Positions 11,501 to 21,571 of a stretch of 64,000 nucleotides of DNA are shown here, in pieces. A program made the position numbers and the translations under genes. The notes under the pieces were generated by a model. The model was not told the origin of the DNA. It made no database searches and saw nothing but the letters and a program-made list of their open reading frames with translations. Each line of letters opens with the position of its first letter. Position 1 is the first letter of the stretch. The stretch covers positions 3,038,001 through 3,102,000 of the forward strand of contig CM066310.1 in assembly GCA_033807695.1 (NCBI GenBank), read 5' to 3'. The stretch is from Daedaleopsis sinensis. Taxonomy: Eukaryota; Basidiomycota; Agaricomycetes; Polyporales; Polyporaceae.

Positions 11501-13789
11501 TCTGGTGGTTGACACTCCTCCCCGCCCTCCACGTCCATCGGGCAAGCATTGTGCCCGTGCCTGGGGACTCTTCCCCCATCTGGCAGCACCCCACCAGGCT
11601 GCGCAGTGAAAGCGTCCGCGCTGGTTGCCACCGCAGGATCTTCTTTGCTCGAGCGGGTGCGGGCTGCCGGCTCGGACCCGGCTGGAACTACATCACCGCC
11701 CAAAGATGCAGCTGAAGTGCTTGGAGTCCGACCCGGCGGAGCAATGAGATGAGATTGCGCACCGGATTGTAATGTCGCAGGCGCAGTGGCGGGGCTAGAA
11801 GACGTCGACGCAGTCGTGACGTCTGCCGACAGCTGCACGCCGAGGCCGCCTGGCACAGGGGGAACCCCTACAGCGCTTGCAACCCCAGGAGAGTAGTCTA
11901 GGATGGTGCGGGCTCGCGGGACGCCAACGCGCTTCGATGGCGTAGTAGGAGTGGCCGAACGCGAAGGGGGCCCACCAATCGGGCTGCGATCACATCACGG
12001 GTCAGAAAGTAGGCATAAGAATCCGCATGCAGACGTACTGTGTCACCACTCGTATGTTAGGACGCCTTGGTTGAGGAAGCGTCATGGGTGCGGGCGCCGG
12101 AGTCAAAGAAATTTCCGCCGAATGAGATTGTGAGACTACGCCTAACAAGCTAGCGAGCTTGTTCACGAAACAGAGCATCAACTGGGTGTACTTGGAAGCG
12201 AAGTAGATAGACCACATACGGTAATAGCTCTCTCTCTTGGTAACTCGGACTCATGAAGCGTCGGCAAGCTGTGTGCCCTGCGCAGATTGACTTCGAAGAG
12301 GGGGAGAGCAGCAGCGGGCACTGACAGACAACGCACGCGCCGGCGATCATTCGAAACAGCTAGCTGATTGGCCGAGCCGTTCACAACGCCGGCTAGAGGA
12401 CCAGCGGTGACGACGGACTCGAATGAAGCAGGGGGTGCGTGAATAATGTCAGCGGGTGCAGGCGACGTCTGCGCGCAGTCCACCTGGACGAAGGCCGCCT
12501 CGAGTGGTGCCAGGTCGCATGTCTCCGGTTCCAAAGGATAGAGGTCACGAGTTACTGTTGCAGAATTTTGCGAAAGCGAAGGGCCCGAAGGTTCCCGAGG
12601 GTCGAATGCAGGCGGCAGGATGACTGCTTGACAAACGACAGGTGCCGCTTCGTCCACTGCCCGGTCAATATCGCCGGGGGGTTGATCTCGATTGGAGGGA
12701 GACAGCGGCACCACCGCAGGAGCCGCACACGCATCAACCGAGGCCCAGCCTTCGACATGTGGGGGGAGTGACTGATTCGAGGAAACGTCGGGGGACGCGG
12801 CGACCCCCGTGTCCCAGCTCAACGGAGAATCGGGCATCTCCTCGCGGACGTCAGAGAAATCAGAGTCGTTGGGCAAGCGGCGATGCGTCGTGGACTGAGT
12901 GTTCGTGTCCTCTTCGACGGCCAAGGGCGGCGTGGAAGGCACCTGTGTAATGAGTCGGCCAAACCGACCATATTGGTGAGCGGTATGCGCACGCCAGAAC
13001 CGTGACGTACCTGAGAATGCAAGGCTTCTATCCCGGACGACGTCCGTGTGGGAGACCCGTGGCTCTCGCTTGTGTGTAACGCGTGCGCCGTGGCCATGCT
13101 CGGAGCAGCATAGATCGCCGAGCCTTTGGCGTCCGCAACTGCGGCGGACGCCGGAGTCTCACCCTGCTCCTTCAGCTCTGATGCGTCGTGATGTCCTCCC
13201 TGTGTGAAAATGAGCATCAGAATGGCGGCGACACACACCGTCATGAAGTCTTTACCATTGAATGCACAGGGATCTTGACAGCCCCGGATGTGACCCATTT
13301 GGCCACATAGTCGTCCACCTTCCATTCGATTTTGGCCAACCCTCGGGCGGGCATGGGTACTGCGGGCTCCTCCAGCCTAGACCATTCACGCACGCGTCCC
13401 CAATCCACACGGAACGCGCAGACAGCGTCGAACAGTTCTTTGGGCTCCAAGAAGTTAGCCCGCCGACCGATAGAGTTCTTGTTGTGTAAGTCCTTGACGA
13501 AAACCTAACCCCTGGAGGTCAGCACGGGGCCCAGAATATCTGATCACGATGAGTGAAATTGCAAAGGACGCGCACTCGCAAATCTCTCAAAGACAGGGAA
13601 TATCTGCGCGACTCATCAGTATAAGCATCATGGCGTACACATTTCATACCAGTCCACTCACACATCGCTTTCACGTAGGTTTAAACGGCCATCACGCGGA
13701 GATGATAACTCGTGCGCAGCGGGGATGTCGACCGCCGTCGTGGTGAAATCGTCCATATCGCTTGGGGATGGAGGAGATGGGGCAGGCAT
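8583..13789 (-). CDS. Large transposon cargo protein B with acidic repeat tail
   Basis: I read this as one gene of about ten exons, roughly 1,450 residues, starting MPAPSPPSPSDMDDF at 13789. Then come a globular N-terminal exon (EPKELFDAVCAFRVDWGRV, IEWKVDDYVAKWVTSG), a long Ser/Pro/Ala-rich linker (13.2-11.3 kb), a second globular block (WCHRAWPGVEILESRVTVAA, RRIASVDQDGEIHYF), a helical region (KYTLEAKDAALLKWLGETQG, DWMSDVTYCHKAIQKGD), an acidic repeat of DEDEDAEAD-type units (about 9290-9545) and a basic tail ending FNIFVPKK at 8583. The join at about 10.51-10.57 kb is inferred: without a phase-0 intron beginning GTGCGC after YIVER, the upstream part stops at TGA (10521) and this would be two genes. 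I do not recognise any family. Confidence 0.55.
9290..9545 (-). repeat. Acidic-repeat coding microsatellite-like tract
   Basis: About 250 bases of near-tandem 18-36 nt units made of GAG/GAC/GAT/GCG codons, encoding repeated Asp-Glu-Asp-Ala blocks in the large cargo protein. On the opposite strand it gives the serine- and proline-rich shadow readings, which I discount. Confidence 0.75.
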
Positions 13790-14446
13790 ACGCAAACTAG
13801 AGGTGAAACCACACGACCTGTGGAATAAGTCGCAAGATGGCGCGTGGTCAAGCCAGACAGTGCGAGCAGGTGATAGCTGAAGGCGGTAGCAAGAGATGAA
13901 GCCTAGCACTGGCAGGGGCGTGAAGTGACAAGACGGAATTTGGGCTCCGGGCCCCGAAAGTGCGATCCTAGGCACCGCACGACAAGAAGCAGGCACACTG
14001 GCGATATCACGATGTGTGCGCGACAACCTATGACCAATTGTGCAATGAAACCCCAACTGCCACAACAGACACTTGAACCAGTACGCCATGCGCAGCATAC
14101 TGAGATATGAAGCCGTCCACAAATCGTATACTGAATGCTTGTCAATACAGAGACAAGCATTCATCCGATCCCGCACTAGCTCGACGCCCATGGAACCTCA
14201 GGAAGGTGAAGGTGAAACGATTGTGAGAGCACTGCGTGTACGGCGCCAATGTTATCTTTCGTTTTCGGCAAACTCCGATCTAAGCATTTGAGACGTCTCG
14301 GGTCCCCATCATGCAGCATGTTGCGAGAGCTACGATGGAAAACGCCGCCTCAGCAGCCAGATGATCACGATATATCAGATACCCCCCAGAGATATAAAAG
14401 TCTCTGCGATGGGCTCAGATGGAGTATCACCTCTCTTGCGCACACA
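13790..14446. other. Divergent promoter region inside the transposon
   Basis: Lies between the start of the large minus-strand cargo gene (13789) and the plus-strand small cargo gene (14447). Open stretches here lack codon character typical of the neighbours and I find no supported exon. A TATA box for the plus-strand gene sits at its right end. Confidence 0.45.
14393..14399 (+). promoter_or_regulatory. TATA box of the small cargo gene
   Basis: TATAAAA about 48 bp before the ATG at 14447, a normal spacing for a basidiomycete core promoter with a short leader. Confidence 0.5.
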
Positions 14447-15152
14447 ATGTCGAACGCCAACCCCGCAGCACCTACCGACCCTACCGCCTTCACCCCGTCC
14501 ACCAGTACAGAAACCCCGGCTGATGCCCCATCGCCTGCGGAGCGCCAACCCTTCTGGTATGATGGTCCCGACGACGGTGACAACATCCAGCCGACTATCT
14601 GGATCGGTTTCGCGCCGCCGCAGCCCGAGCATCTCGAGTTGCGCCTGATCGGCACGAACCGGTATCATGTGGGGCGCGTCGTGGTAGGCACGGTAAGCAT
14701 CTGACGGCACCAGTGTCGAAATATCATTGGACTGAAACCACACGACCTACCCGTCCATCCAGCTGTTATTGCCGATGACCCTGGAGGGTGTGCACCGCGA
14801 CGACTTTGGGGGTCGTTGGACGAGCCGCTTGCATGCGGCTGTCACCAACGACGACTATGTCTGGCCTCGCCTGACGGCGAGACAGCGCCATCTCATGCGC
14901 GATTTGATCGCGTTTTTCCGCGCGTTCACCGCAGGACCCTGGGGGAGGGCACCTGCGTCAAGCTGGGACGCATTGTACGCGCAACTGACGCAAGGGGTCC
15001 CGCATGGCGAGATCATGCGCGCAGAGGAACATCTGGAGCAAGTCGTCGCCTGGGCCCGGGCGAGCTACCCCGTGAGTGGACTGGTTCATCCATCATGCCC
15101 GTCCACCGTCATTAATCTATATCAACGATAGGGAGTGTTTAGCCCCGTGTAG
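14447..15152 (+). CDS. Small transposon cargo protein D, unknown function
   Basis: Three exons, about 200 residues. Exon 1 begins MSNANPAAPTDPTAFTPSTS, a low-complexity Pro/Thr/Ala head, then FWYDGPDDGDNIQPTIWIGF and LRLIGTNRYHVGRVVVG; exon 2 starts LLPMTLEGVHRDDFGGRW and continues VWPRLTARQRHLMRDLIAFF; the last exon adds only GVFSPV before TAG at 15150-15152. Introns are GT-AG of about 65 nt. The start is supported by a TATA box 48 bp upstream. It is one of only two plus-strand genes in the element. I recognise no motif; predicted soluble, mostly helical in the second half. Confidence 0.6.
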
Positions 15153-15830
15153 CCAGTTGGCCGTGGCGCCGTCTGACGGAGACGGATGCATGTGGGAGGA
15201 CCGGGTGGAACTGCAGTGTAGATAGAGGCGTAGATGTGAAGCACAGTCATCCCGCGGGCCCCTTGCTCGTGTATTCGATTATCCTTTGCTATCGGCATGC
15301 CACATCATCACATCATCGGGCCGATTGCCAAGTATTCGTACGCCGAGGGGAGAGGATATCGCGCCTCACCATCCTGCACCTGCGGGACGAACATGGCGAA
15401 CTGAGCAGTGAATGCGACACGTTGTGACATCATAACCACTAGTTCACGCGCGTATCTCGATCTAGGAAATATCACAGCCACTGACGCACATACACGAGCG
15501 CCTGAAACGTGGCCACCCCCGCCCAGGAGGAGTGCACGGCTGATGCAGCAGCGCACTAGTCACCGATCATCGCACTACAATCAGCATGAGACCGTAGAAC
15601 CCGACGGCCGACGGCGCCGATTAAGCCTAGGGTCATGATGCCATTTTTTGGGGCTGACGCGGCCTGACTGGTAACCAGTATCACGACAGGCCGGGACGAC
15701 AATCGTTATGGAGGCCCTCAGTCTCACGCGCCACGGACTTCGAGGTGCACGAGCTAATTCGCATAGACGAAGTTCTCCAACCCCCATTAGCATTAGTTCG
15801 ATAGCATTGCGCTAATTGTAACATGACTGG
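15153..15830. other. Intergenic stretch in the transposon
   Basis: Between the convergent genes ending at 15152 (+) and 15831 (-). I see no exon, repeat or structured element here. Confidence 0.4.
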
Positions 15831-16703
15831 CTACTTGTACTTAGCACGGAACTGAGCCCATTCGCCGCGAGCTGTTCGACCATAAGACTTCCACCGTTCA
15901 ATCTCCCCGGGAACCGCCTGAGCGCGACGATAGAGGTTAACATTGTCACTGAACGTCTGTTTTTTATGAGTGTGACCAGGAAACGCGTGCTCGAAAGCGG
16001 TTTGCGCGTTCATCCTCGCGTCTCGGTTGCGCTGCCACGCCTCGAAACCCTCCGCCATGTCGATGAAGTAGCGCCATGGCCATCCGCCCTTGGAAGGGCC
16101 GGGAACGGGCCCCGATGCCTGCGAGCTTGTCGAGACTTCAAGGCCAGAAGCGCATGGTGGGGCGTGCGTGGAGAACTCTGAAGTCGAACAGTGCAGGAGC
16201 GGGAAGGGATCCTCTTCGAAGCTCGACGATGACCGCGTAGAGTGATGCTCAGACGACCCCGAGGCCGAGTCGCCGGGGTCCGTCAACGAGAACGGGATGG
16301 GTTGACCAGGCGAAGAGTCGTTAAGGGAATCGAGGTCAGGGAACAACGCCGGAAGAGTGTCGCTGCGGCGCAGAGCGTAATGCGGGTGTGTGTCGAAATC
16401 ATCCAACGGGTCGAAGTCGTCTACGGCCGCGCGTCCTGGGGAATCCCCAGCCGCGCTGAAATCCTCTGATCCGGAGGCGTCCCATGATAACCGAAGAGAC
16501 GATGGGGTGTGCGGACGAGAGGCATTGGACGATGGTGGACGTGAAGGGGAAGACCATTCGCTCGAGCGAGGAGAGTCCGGAGCGAGGCGATCGCTGGCAC
16601 TGTGTCCACTGCCCGGGGAAGACGAACGGCGAGAGGGAGAGAGATCCTCGAGGGGGTCAGGGAAGCGGCTGCGACTGCGAGGGTGGCGAGGAGTGTGTGC
16701 CAT
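15831..16703 (-). CDS. Transposon cargo protein F, Ser/Pro-rich with conserved-looking C-terminus
   Basis: A single uninterrupted reading frame from ATG at 16703 (MAHTPRHPRSRSRFPDPLED) to the stop at 15831, about 290 residues. Two thirds are serine-, proline- and aspartate-rich and likely disordered (RPHTPSSLRLSWDASGSEDF, DDFDPLDDFDTHPHYALRR). The last 90 residues look globular and helical: KGGWPWRYFIDMAEGFEAWQ, FEHAFPGHTHKKQTF, EIERWKSYGRTARGEWAQF. It follows the zinc-binding cargo gene on the same strand with an end-to-start overlap, and could be its last exon if a different splice were used; the obvious acceptor just upstream gives the wrong phase for a fusion. No family recognised. Confidence 0.55.
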   Translation of the reverse strand: MAHTPRHPRSRSRFPDPLEDLSPSRRSSSPGSGHSASDRLAPDSPRSSEWSSPSRPPSSNASRPHTPSSLRLSWDASGSEDFSAAGDSPGRAAVDDFDPLDDFDTHPHYALRRSDTLPALFPDLDSLNDSSPGQPIPFSLTDPGDSASGSSEHHSTRSSSSFEEDPFPLLHCSTSEFSTHAPPCASGLEVSTSSQASGPVPGPSKGGWPWRYFIDMAEGFEAWQRNRDARMNAQTAFEHAFPGHTHKKQTFSDNVNLYRRAQAVPGEIERWKSYGRTARGEWAQFRAKYK

Positions 16704-18179
16704 CAAGGCGCTGACAGGACAGATTAGCAACGGCCATGCGATGAGATGTGAGGACGCGAAGGGCATGGGGAATGACATACGGAGAGACCACCGTGGAGGG
16801 ATATGATGAACCTAGCAGCAGTTCACCGTTGGCGTCACGTTTTTTACCTCGGGGAGGAACGCCCGGAGTGCGAGTGACGCCAAATGTTCGGTAGACGAGC
16901 TCGCCACAGAGGTCTACGTTGCGACGAGAGGTTTGAGGGCCGCCTTCAAACCAAGTGAACGTGGACCAATCGAAGTAGCCGTAGTAAGCGTCCGCAAGTT
17001 GGAACCGGTCGACGAGATGGGGAGCGTCGTGCGGACGAAACCATGGGTACATGGGCGCAACGACGTTGATGTTGATAGGCTCGTTATCATCCTAAGAAAT
17101 GATGAGGATGGTCCACACCAATACGCGATGGAACAGAGCACATACCTTGTCATACCACATGACAGTCACCGACTTCTTGTACTCGACGACACACTCCTTA
17201 GCGGCCTGATTGTGTTGCACGCGCTGCCGATCTTGCAGGTCGTTATTGGTCAACAGGTCTTCGTAGAGAGGCGAAATCGACACGGAGTACGTAGACAAAT
17301 GAGGAATACCTTCGACTGCGGCAGCGCGGCGGGCACGAGGGGTACGGTGTGGAGTGGAAGGAGGAGGCAGATGCCGAGCGCGCGCCGACGCGGTCGGGCG
17401 TGCGACGAAATTCGCTGAGGGGGGAGGGGCAACGGCTGGACCTGCCGGAGTGGTTGGACCCGCAGGAGGAGGCCGACGAGGAGGGAGCGCATCCCCAGCG
17501 CGCGGAGCAGGGGGCGGAGCCTCGCCGGCCGCGGGAGGCGCTGGAGGTGGCGGCGGCAGCGGAGGCGGCGGTGGCGGGGGGCCATGAGCGGGCCCAGTCG
17601 CTGCATGAGCGTCACGTTCTGGCTGTTTTTGAGCAGGTCGACGGCGTCGGCGACGCCCTGCAAAGAGAGGCCATGGTCATCGCAGGTCACGCAATATACA
17701 TGCGGCTAGCTTACCAGTACGTGGTTTCCCGACCGCTTGACGATGAGCGAGAAGAGAGCAACTGCGCAAATGGGGCAGCAGAACATGGCAGTCGGCGCAG
17801 CAGACCTCACAAAGCCCAAATAGACACGCGCAATTCATCACACTTTCGTGACCAACAGGGGCGCACAAGCGACCGGGGCATGCGGACTGCGCTTTGCGAC
17901 CTCGGGGGATGTCTTCGCACCATTCGAAGTAGTCGCAAGGCGCAAGTGAAGGAGTGACGTTGTTGACACACTGCGGCAAGCGCGAGATGGGGGGTATACA
18001 TTGAAGAATCGAGAGATATAAAATTGACCAACTTGACGTACCACTTCGTACCACCACCCCTCATGCTCAGCGTAGTTCTCGCCTTTGCAGAGGATCGGCG
18101 CGGTTACCTTGTAGACGTGACAAACGGGACAGGCTTTGAGATGAGCAAGGGGATCGACGGCAGCAGGAACCAGCGCCAT
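16699..18179 (-). CDS. Transposon cargo protein E, GRF-like zinc-binding N-terminus
   Basis: Starts at 18179, MALVPAAVDPLAHLKACPVC, with a TATA box 42 bp upstream. The N-terminal ~90 residues carry a Cys pattern like a GRF zinc finger: ACPVCHVYK, ILCKGENYAEHEGWWYEVC, PCDYFEWCEDI, then a second Cys set (ACPGRLCAP, MNCACLFGLCE). After two short introns comes a polyproline stretch (about 17.35-17.6 kb) followed by a well-formed block (STYSVSISPLYEDLLTNND, ECVVEYKKSVTVMWYDK) and a last exon with MYPWFRPHDAPHLVDRF, DAYYGYFDWSTFTWFEGG and LCGELVYRTFGVTRTP. About 400 residues. The exact end is uncertain: reading through the last candidate intron extends the frame to 16657. GRF fingers bind nucleic acid; a DNA- or RNA-binding role in the element is an inference. 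Confidence 0.55.
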
Positions 18180-18220
18180 GGGGGCAAAGGAGGATGCGGG
18201 CACGACGGGGCACGAGAGAC

Positions 18221-18227
18221 TTATATA
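18221..18227 (-). promoter_or_regulatory. TATA box of cargo gene E
   Basis: On the minus strand reads TATATAA, about 42 bp before the ATG at 18179. Confidence 0.5.
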
Positions 18228-18639
18228 GGGCCGGATGCCGGGCCAATGCCCACACTGCAGTCTCTAGTCAGAAAGCGGGTAAATGGGCGGTGCGCGATCG
18301 GTCTCTCAAATGAGAGCGGCTGGTTTTAGAATGAGGGCGGGGACTTACAAGTCTGGTGAGCGACTTTGCAGACGAACGGCGAGGACTGTGTGTGTCATGG
18401 TGGTTGAGGATGTGGAGGAGATCCAAACCTTGAGCGTTCGGCGCGATTGCGAATGTGCTCCGCGGGGAGGTAGTTCACCTTGTGCGGCGCGACAGGTAGT
18501 TCAATACGATGGGCTGGACGTACATGCATAACTTTGCGCGTGATTCACAAAATACATTACTCCTGTAATGCGATATGGTCAAGGTGTACTTATAGACATA
18601 AAGTGACAAAGCTTACTATGGAGTGTGATGATTGAGGCC

Positions 18640-19080
18640 TGCCAGGCCAGCCCTCCATGCAGTGTGATTCGTAGGAGAGGTGACTGGGGTTGACGAGCGT
18701 AAGTCGAACGTTCCGAAGATACCCGGGAGCTACATTGTAAGCAAGAAATCCTCGGAGCGTCTCCGATGATTTCGAGCGGCACTCAATGAAAGGGCGGAGC
18801 GGTTAAGAGTAAAAATCTTGGCTCACATTTGGAGACGGAACGGTGGCGAGTAATATAGGAGTTCGTTACGACGCGCGGCGCGGTTAAGATAATTGAGGGA
18901 ATGGCGGAACGCATATCGCTCCGCAATTCTTCTAAAATCCCGGAGTGGAACGCGTGACGTAGGCGTAGGGCCCAAGTGGAAATGGATAGATTGATAGTGG
19001 GCGGAAGGTAACAAAAGTTGACGGAACGGGTGCGAATGAGGCGGTCGAGGTATATAAAGTGCGCGGAATGAGAGGAAAAT
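18640..19080. repeat. Right subterminal repeat zone, no gene
   Basis: Contains repeated CGGAGC, CGGAACG and CGGAACGG motifs (for example near 18745, 18794, 18836, 18905, 18944 and 19021), the reverse complement of the motif set on the left side. A TATATAAA run sits at 19051-19058 with no gene I can tie to it. Confidence 0.5.
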
Positions 19081-19125
19081 ATGACGAAACAGCCTGGTCG
19101 TCACGTGAGGGAGAGAATACGTCAA

Positions 19126-19179
19126 CGTCCGGCGTCCGGCGGGGTCCGGCGGACTTTGCATCATAGTGCCAACGTTCTG
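19126..19179 (-). repeat. Right terminal inverted repeat
   Basis: Read inward from 19179: CAGAACGTTGGCACTATG, then ATGCAAAGTCCGCCGGAC and a GC-rich run ending GCCGGACG. Pairs with 3298-3350. Confidence 0.72.
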
Positions 19180-19188
19180 CATTTGCTG
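19180..19188. repeat. Right target-site duplication (CATTTGCTG)
   Basis: Same 9 bases and same orientation as 3289-3297, directly outside the right inverted repeat. Confidence 0.7.
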
Positions 19189-19202
19189 GCAATTTGCATG
19201 AG

Positions 19203-19247
19203 TCCTCAGGCCAACCTCAGGCCTCAGGCCTCAGGCCTCAGTACTCA
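19203..19247. repeat. Short CCTCAGG tandem repeat
   Basis: About six partly tandem copies of CCTCAGG/CCTCAGT just outside the transposon. The rest of 19189-19641 has no supported exon and should be the 3' flank of the coiled-coil gene. Confidence 0.6.
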
Positions 19248-19641
19248 GTGCTTCCACATGTCGTGTTACTGTCGTCTGTGCTTGTGATATGCTAGGTGAA
19301 TCGTGGTCCCCTATCTGACTCACTGCTTGCTGGGCTACTAGTAGTACTCTCTGGCTCCGAGTTCGCGACGGAAGACCCCGGAAGGTCCGAAACTTCACAT
19401 TCCGAGCAAGTCATACTGGATCCTCTCCAGCAGTTATACCTCCCTCAGAATTAAGTCAAAGTCCGACGATTCATGAATGTCTTCCGGGCCGACAAGCCTG
19501 CCGACGCAGACGGAACACTGACATCAAACTGACATGTTGCAAGCGGCAGCGTCAAGGCAGCGTTTGTCGGAATGCACTCGGTAAGTATTGTCGTCACTAT
19601 AGAAAGAGCCGTACCGTGACTACACATTAATCTCGTCCTTA

Positions 19642-21092
19642 TCAGACCATATTCGTGCCATCGTGCAGGACATTGTAGAGAACCATATCTAAGACGACTT
19701 TGGGCTTAATCAGAACGGTTGAGCGGACACCCTCAGGCGTCGCTTCCTCCTTCGTCAAGCCAACTTGTGTTGTGCAAACAACGTGGCCAGCTTCAACGGG
19801 CGCACCGCGCCTTGGGTCGGCCCACTCGTCCTCCATAGCTTCAGCATCGAACGCAACGCTCGGATCGGCCTTTTCGAGAACCATGTCGCACGACACGACG
19901 CCTTCTCCAGCAATGCGCTGAAACTCGAGGGCGATGTTGACGATGTTGACAAGAGCGGCACCGAATCCGTCCCGGACGGCTCGCCCGATAGTCACACTCT
20001 GTCCGACTACTCCACCTGCGAGGAGTATGTCTGTGATCTCCTGTCGAAGCGATCGTGCATGTCTCTGGACCTCCTTTGACCTGTCATCTACGAGAACACC
20101 AACGTGGGACCGGCTGAGGACTCTCCATCTTGCAGCGACGGACTGACGCTCTGAGATATTTGCCAAGAATATGATCAGCGTCGCACGCTGTACTACCCAG
20201 AGTACGTACCTCGTTTACGTATCCGCTCGTAGATCTCGTTCAATAGCTCATCCGCTCTGCCCTGACGGTCCCACGTGGTTGCCAACCACCCCACGTATGC
20301 GGTCATGCATGCCTGAAGCGCCGTCGTCACGAGCAAGGAGTCCTGCGTGTGGTCGACGGAGTAGAGGGAGGAGATAAAGGACGGGTCTAGGTATCCTCGG
20401 CTTTTAAGCCGTTGCTGGGCTTCTTTGGCCGCGCCGCTCTCCGTGTGGCGGTCGAAGCGGAACTGCGGGGAATCGGCGATCCTGTTCGCCGTCTGGAAGA
20501 TCTCCGAGTTGAGGTGCCGGACGACGTTCTGCACCTCGGTGGCAGAGACGTTGTCGACCTTCGTGAGGAACACCTGGGCCTCCTTCAGCTCCGCGGTCCG
20601 CGTCTCGAGGAGCTCCATCGTCTTGCGCTGCTCGCTCTCCATGCGTGCGTTCGCCCGGCGCAGCTCCGCGATCCCCGACCCGCTCCCCGCGCCGTCGCGC
20701 TTGGCCTGTTCCAGCTCCTCCTTCAGACGCGCGACTTCCATGGAGGTGGTGTGCTCGTGATGCGGGGAATAAGCTCGCTCATTCCTCATCGTCTCCAACA
20801 TCTTCCTTGCCTGTTCGACATCTGCTTCCCTCTCCTGCAGACTCTCCTCCAGTAGTTGACCTTGACGAGTCAGAGCCTCGATCGCCTTCCTTTGCCTGGC
20901 GAGCTCCTGGTCCTTGGCCTTCAGTGCGGCGCAGAACGCTGGAATGTCGCGCTCGTCGACCGATTCCAGCCTTCGGCGGCTCCCGCGGTGGCTGCTCCTG
21001 GTTTTCGCCACTGCGTCATAGGTTCTGGACATGCAGAGATTTGGGATGCTGACGACGTAGTGGAAAAAAGCTAAGATGGGTGCGGGAATCAT
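19642..21092 (-). CDS. Coiled-coil partner protein, copy 1 (pairs with ATPase at 21572)
   Basis: Two exons. Exon 1 starts at ATG 21092 (MIPAPILAFFHYVVSIPNLC, a hydrophobic N-terminus) and is followed by a long heptad-rich coiled coil (KDQELARQRKAIEALTRQG to MESEQRKTMELLETRTAELK), then the shared segment FLTKVDNVSATEVQNVVRHL. After a phase-1 intron, exon 2 begins RQSVAARWRVLSRSHVGV and contains GVVSCDMVLEKADPSVAF and STVLIKPKVVLDMVLYNVL. About 460 residues. It has the same layout and intron position as the genes at 24665, 29396 and 35332. I do not recognise the family. The hydrophobic start could anchor it to a membrane. Divergent from the ATPase gene with 479 bp between the two ATGs. Confidence 0.8.
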
Positions 21093-21571
21093 CGTCCAGC
21101 AATGGAGGGAGCGGTGGTCAAGCGGTCGATGGTCACCGGGGTAGTCATGCTCGTGCTCATGCTCCGCAAGGCTACAGCAGCATCGGTGCGTGGATACACG
21201 TAGGATGCGGAGAGTTTGGGTATGACGAACAGATGGTAGCGGCGTGGAAGTCATCTCCGGGGACTTCCTGCCAGTGACATTTGAAGGGTGGGCGATATTA
21301 CGCTCTTCCTGCCGCGTTTACAGTGGCCGGTTCCCTCGTGCATTGTGTCGAACACAAATGAGAGGCACAGGTGCAGATCTCGTGTCATTGGTGTGTTGGA
21401 GCATAGACTTCTGACCCCTGTTCGTTTACCGCAGCACTGCCTAGGCTTCCTGCGCGGAGGGCAAGATAATGGCCTGCGTTCTCGCCTGATCATAAATCTG
21501 CCCTCTGTGCAAAGTTCACCCTCCGCTTCGACTCACGGTGCACTATTTCGGGCCCTCTCTTCAGATTAATC
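21093..21571. promoter_or_regulatory. Shared divergent promoter, pair 1
   Basis: 479 bp between two divergent ATGs (coiled-coil gene to the left, ATPase gene to the right). No canonical TATA box stands out; I see no convincing heat-shock element array. Confidence 0.6.

Larger units (their letters stand above)
3297..19179. mobile_element. Giant KDZ-related DNA transposon, ~15.9 kb, apparently complete
   Basis: Boundaries come from an imperfect terminal inverted repeat (left end beginning AGAACATAGGAACTACGG, right end read inward CAGAACGTTGGCACTATG, both running into TGCAAAGTCCG) flanked by the direct repeat CATTTGCTG. Just inside each end is a zone rich in short CCGGAAC/GCTCCG motifs, oriented oppositely on the two sides. 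The cargo is a CxC5/CxC6 protein with a possible DDE core on the plus strand, one small plus-strand gene, and four minus-strand genes of unknown function. The element separates the ATPase gene ending at 2977 from the coiled-coil gene ending at 19642, so it inserted between two 3' ends. Family naming (KDZ) rests on the CxC5/CxC6 protein and the size of the duplication, not on a search. Confidence 0.72.

Noticed and set aside
15831..16778. Longer cargo gene start at 16778 (MSFPMPFASSHL)
   Set aside because: The upstream part coincides with the likely last intron of the preceding gene; the ATG at 16703 is a better start.
17354..17587. Gly-rich plus-strand frame
   Set aside because: Antisense of the polyproline stretch in the zinc-binding cargo gene.
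19145..19168. CACTA-type transposon end (CACTATGATGC)
   Set aside because: The right inner end reads CACTA but the left reads AACTA, and the inverted homology runs ten bases further out, up to the direct repeat. The 8-9 bp duplication also does not fit CACTA elements.
21093..21571. Heat-shock element array in the shared promoters
   Set aside because: I looked for repeated GAA/TTC pentamers because of the Hsp70-like product, but found no convincing alternating run.
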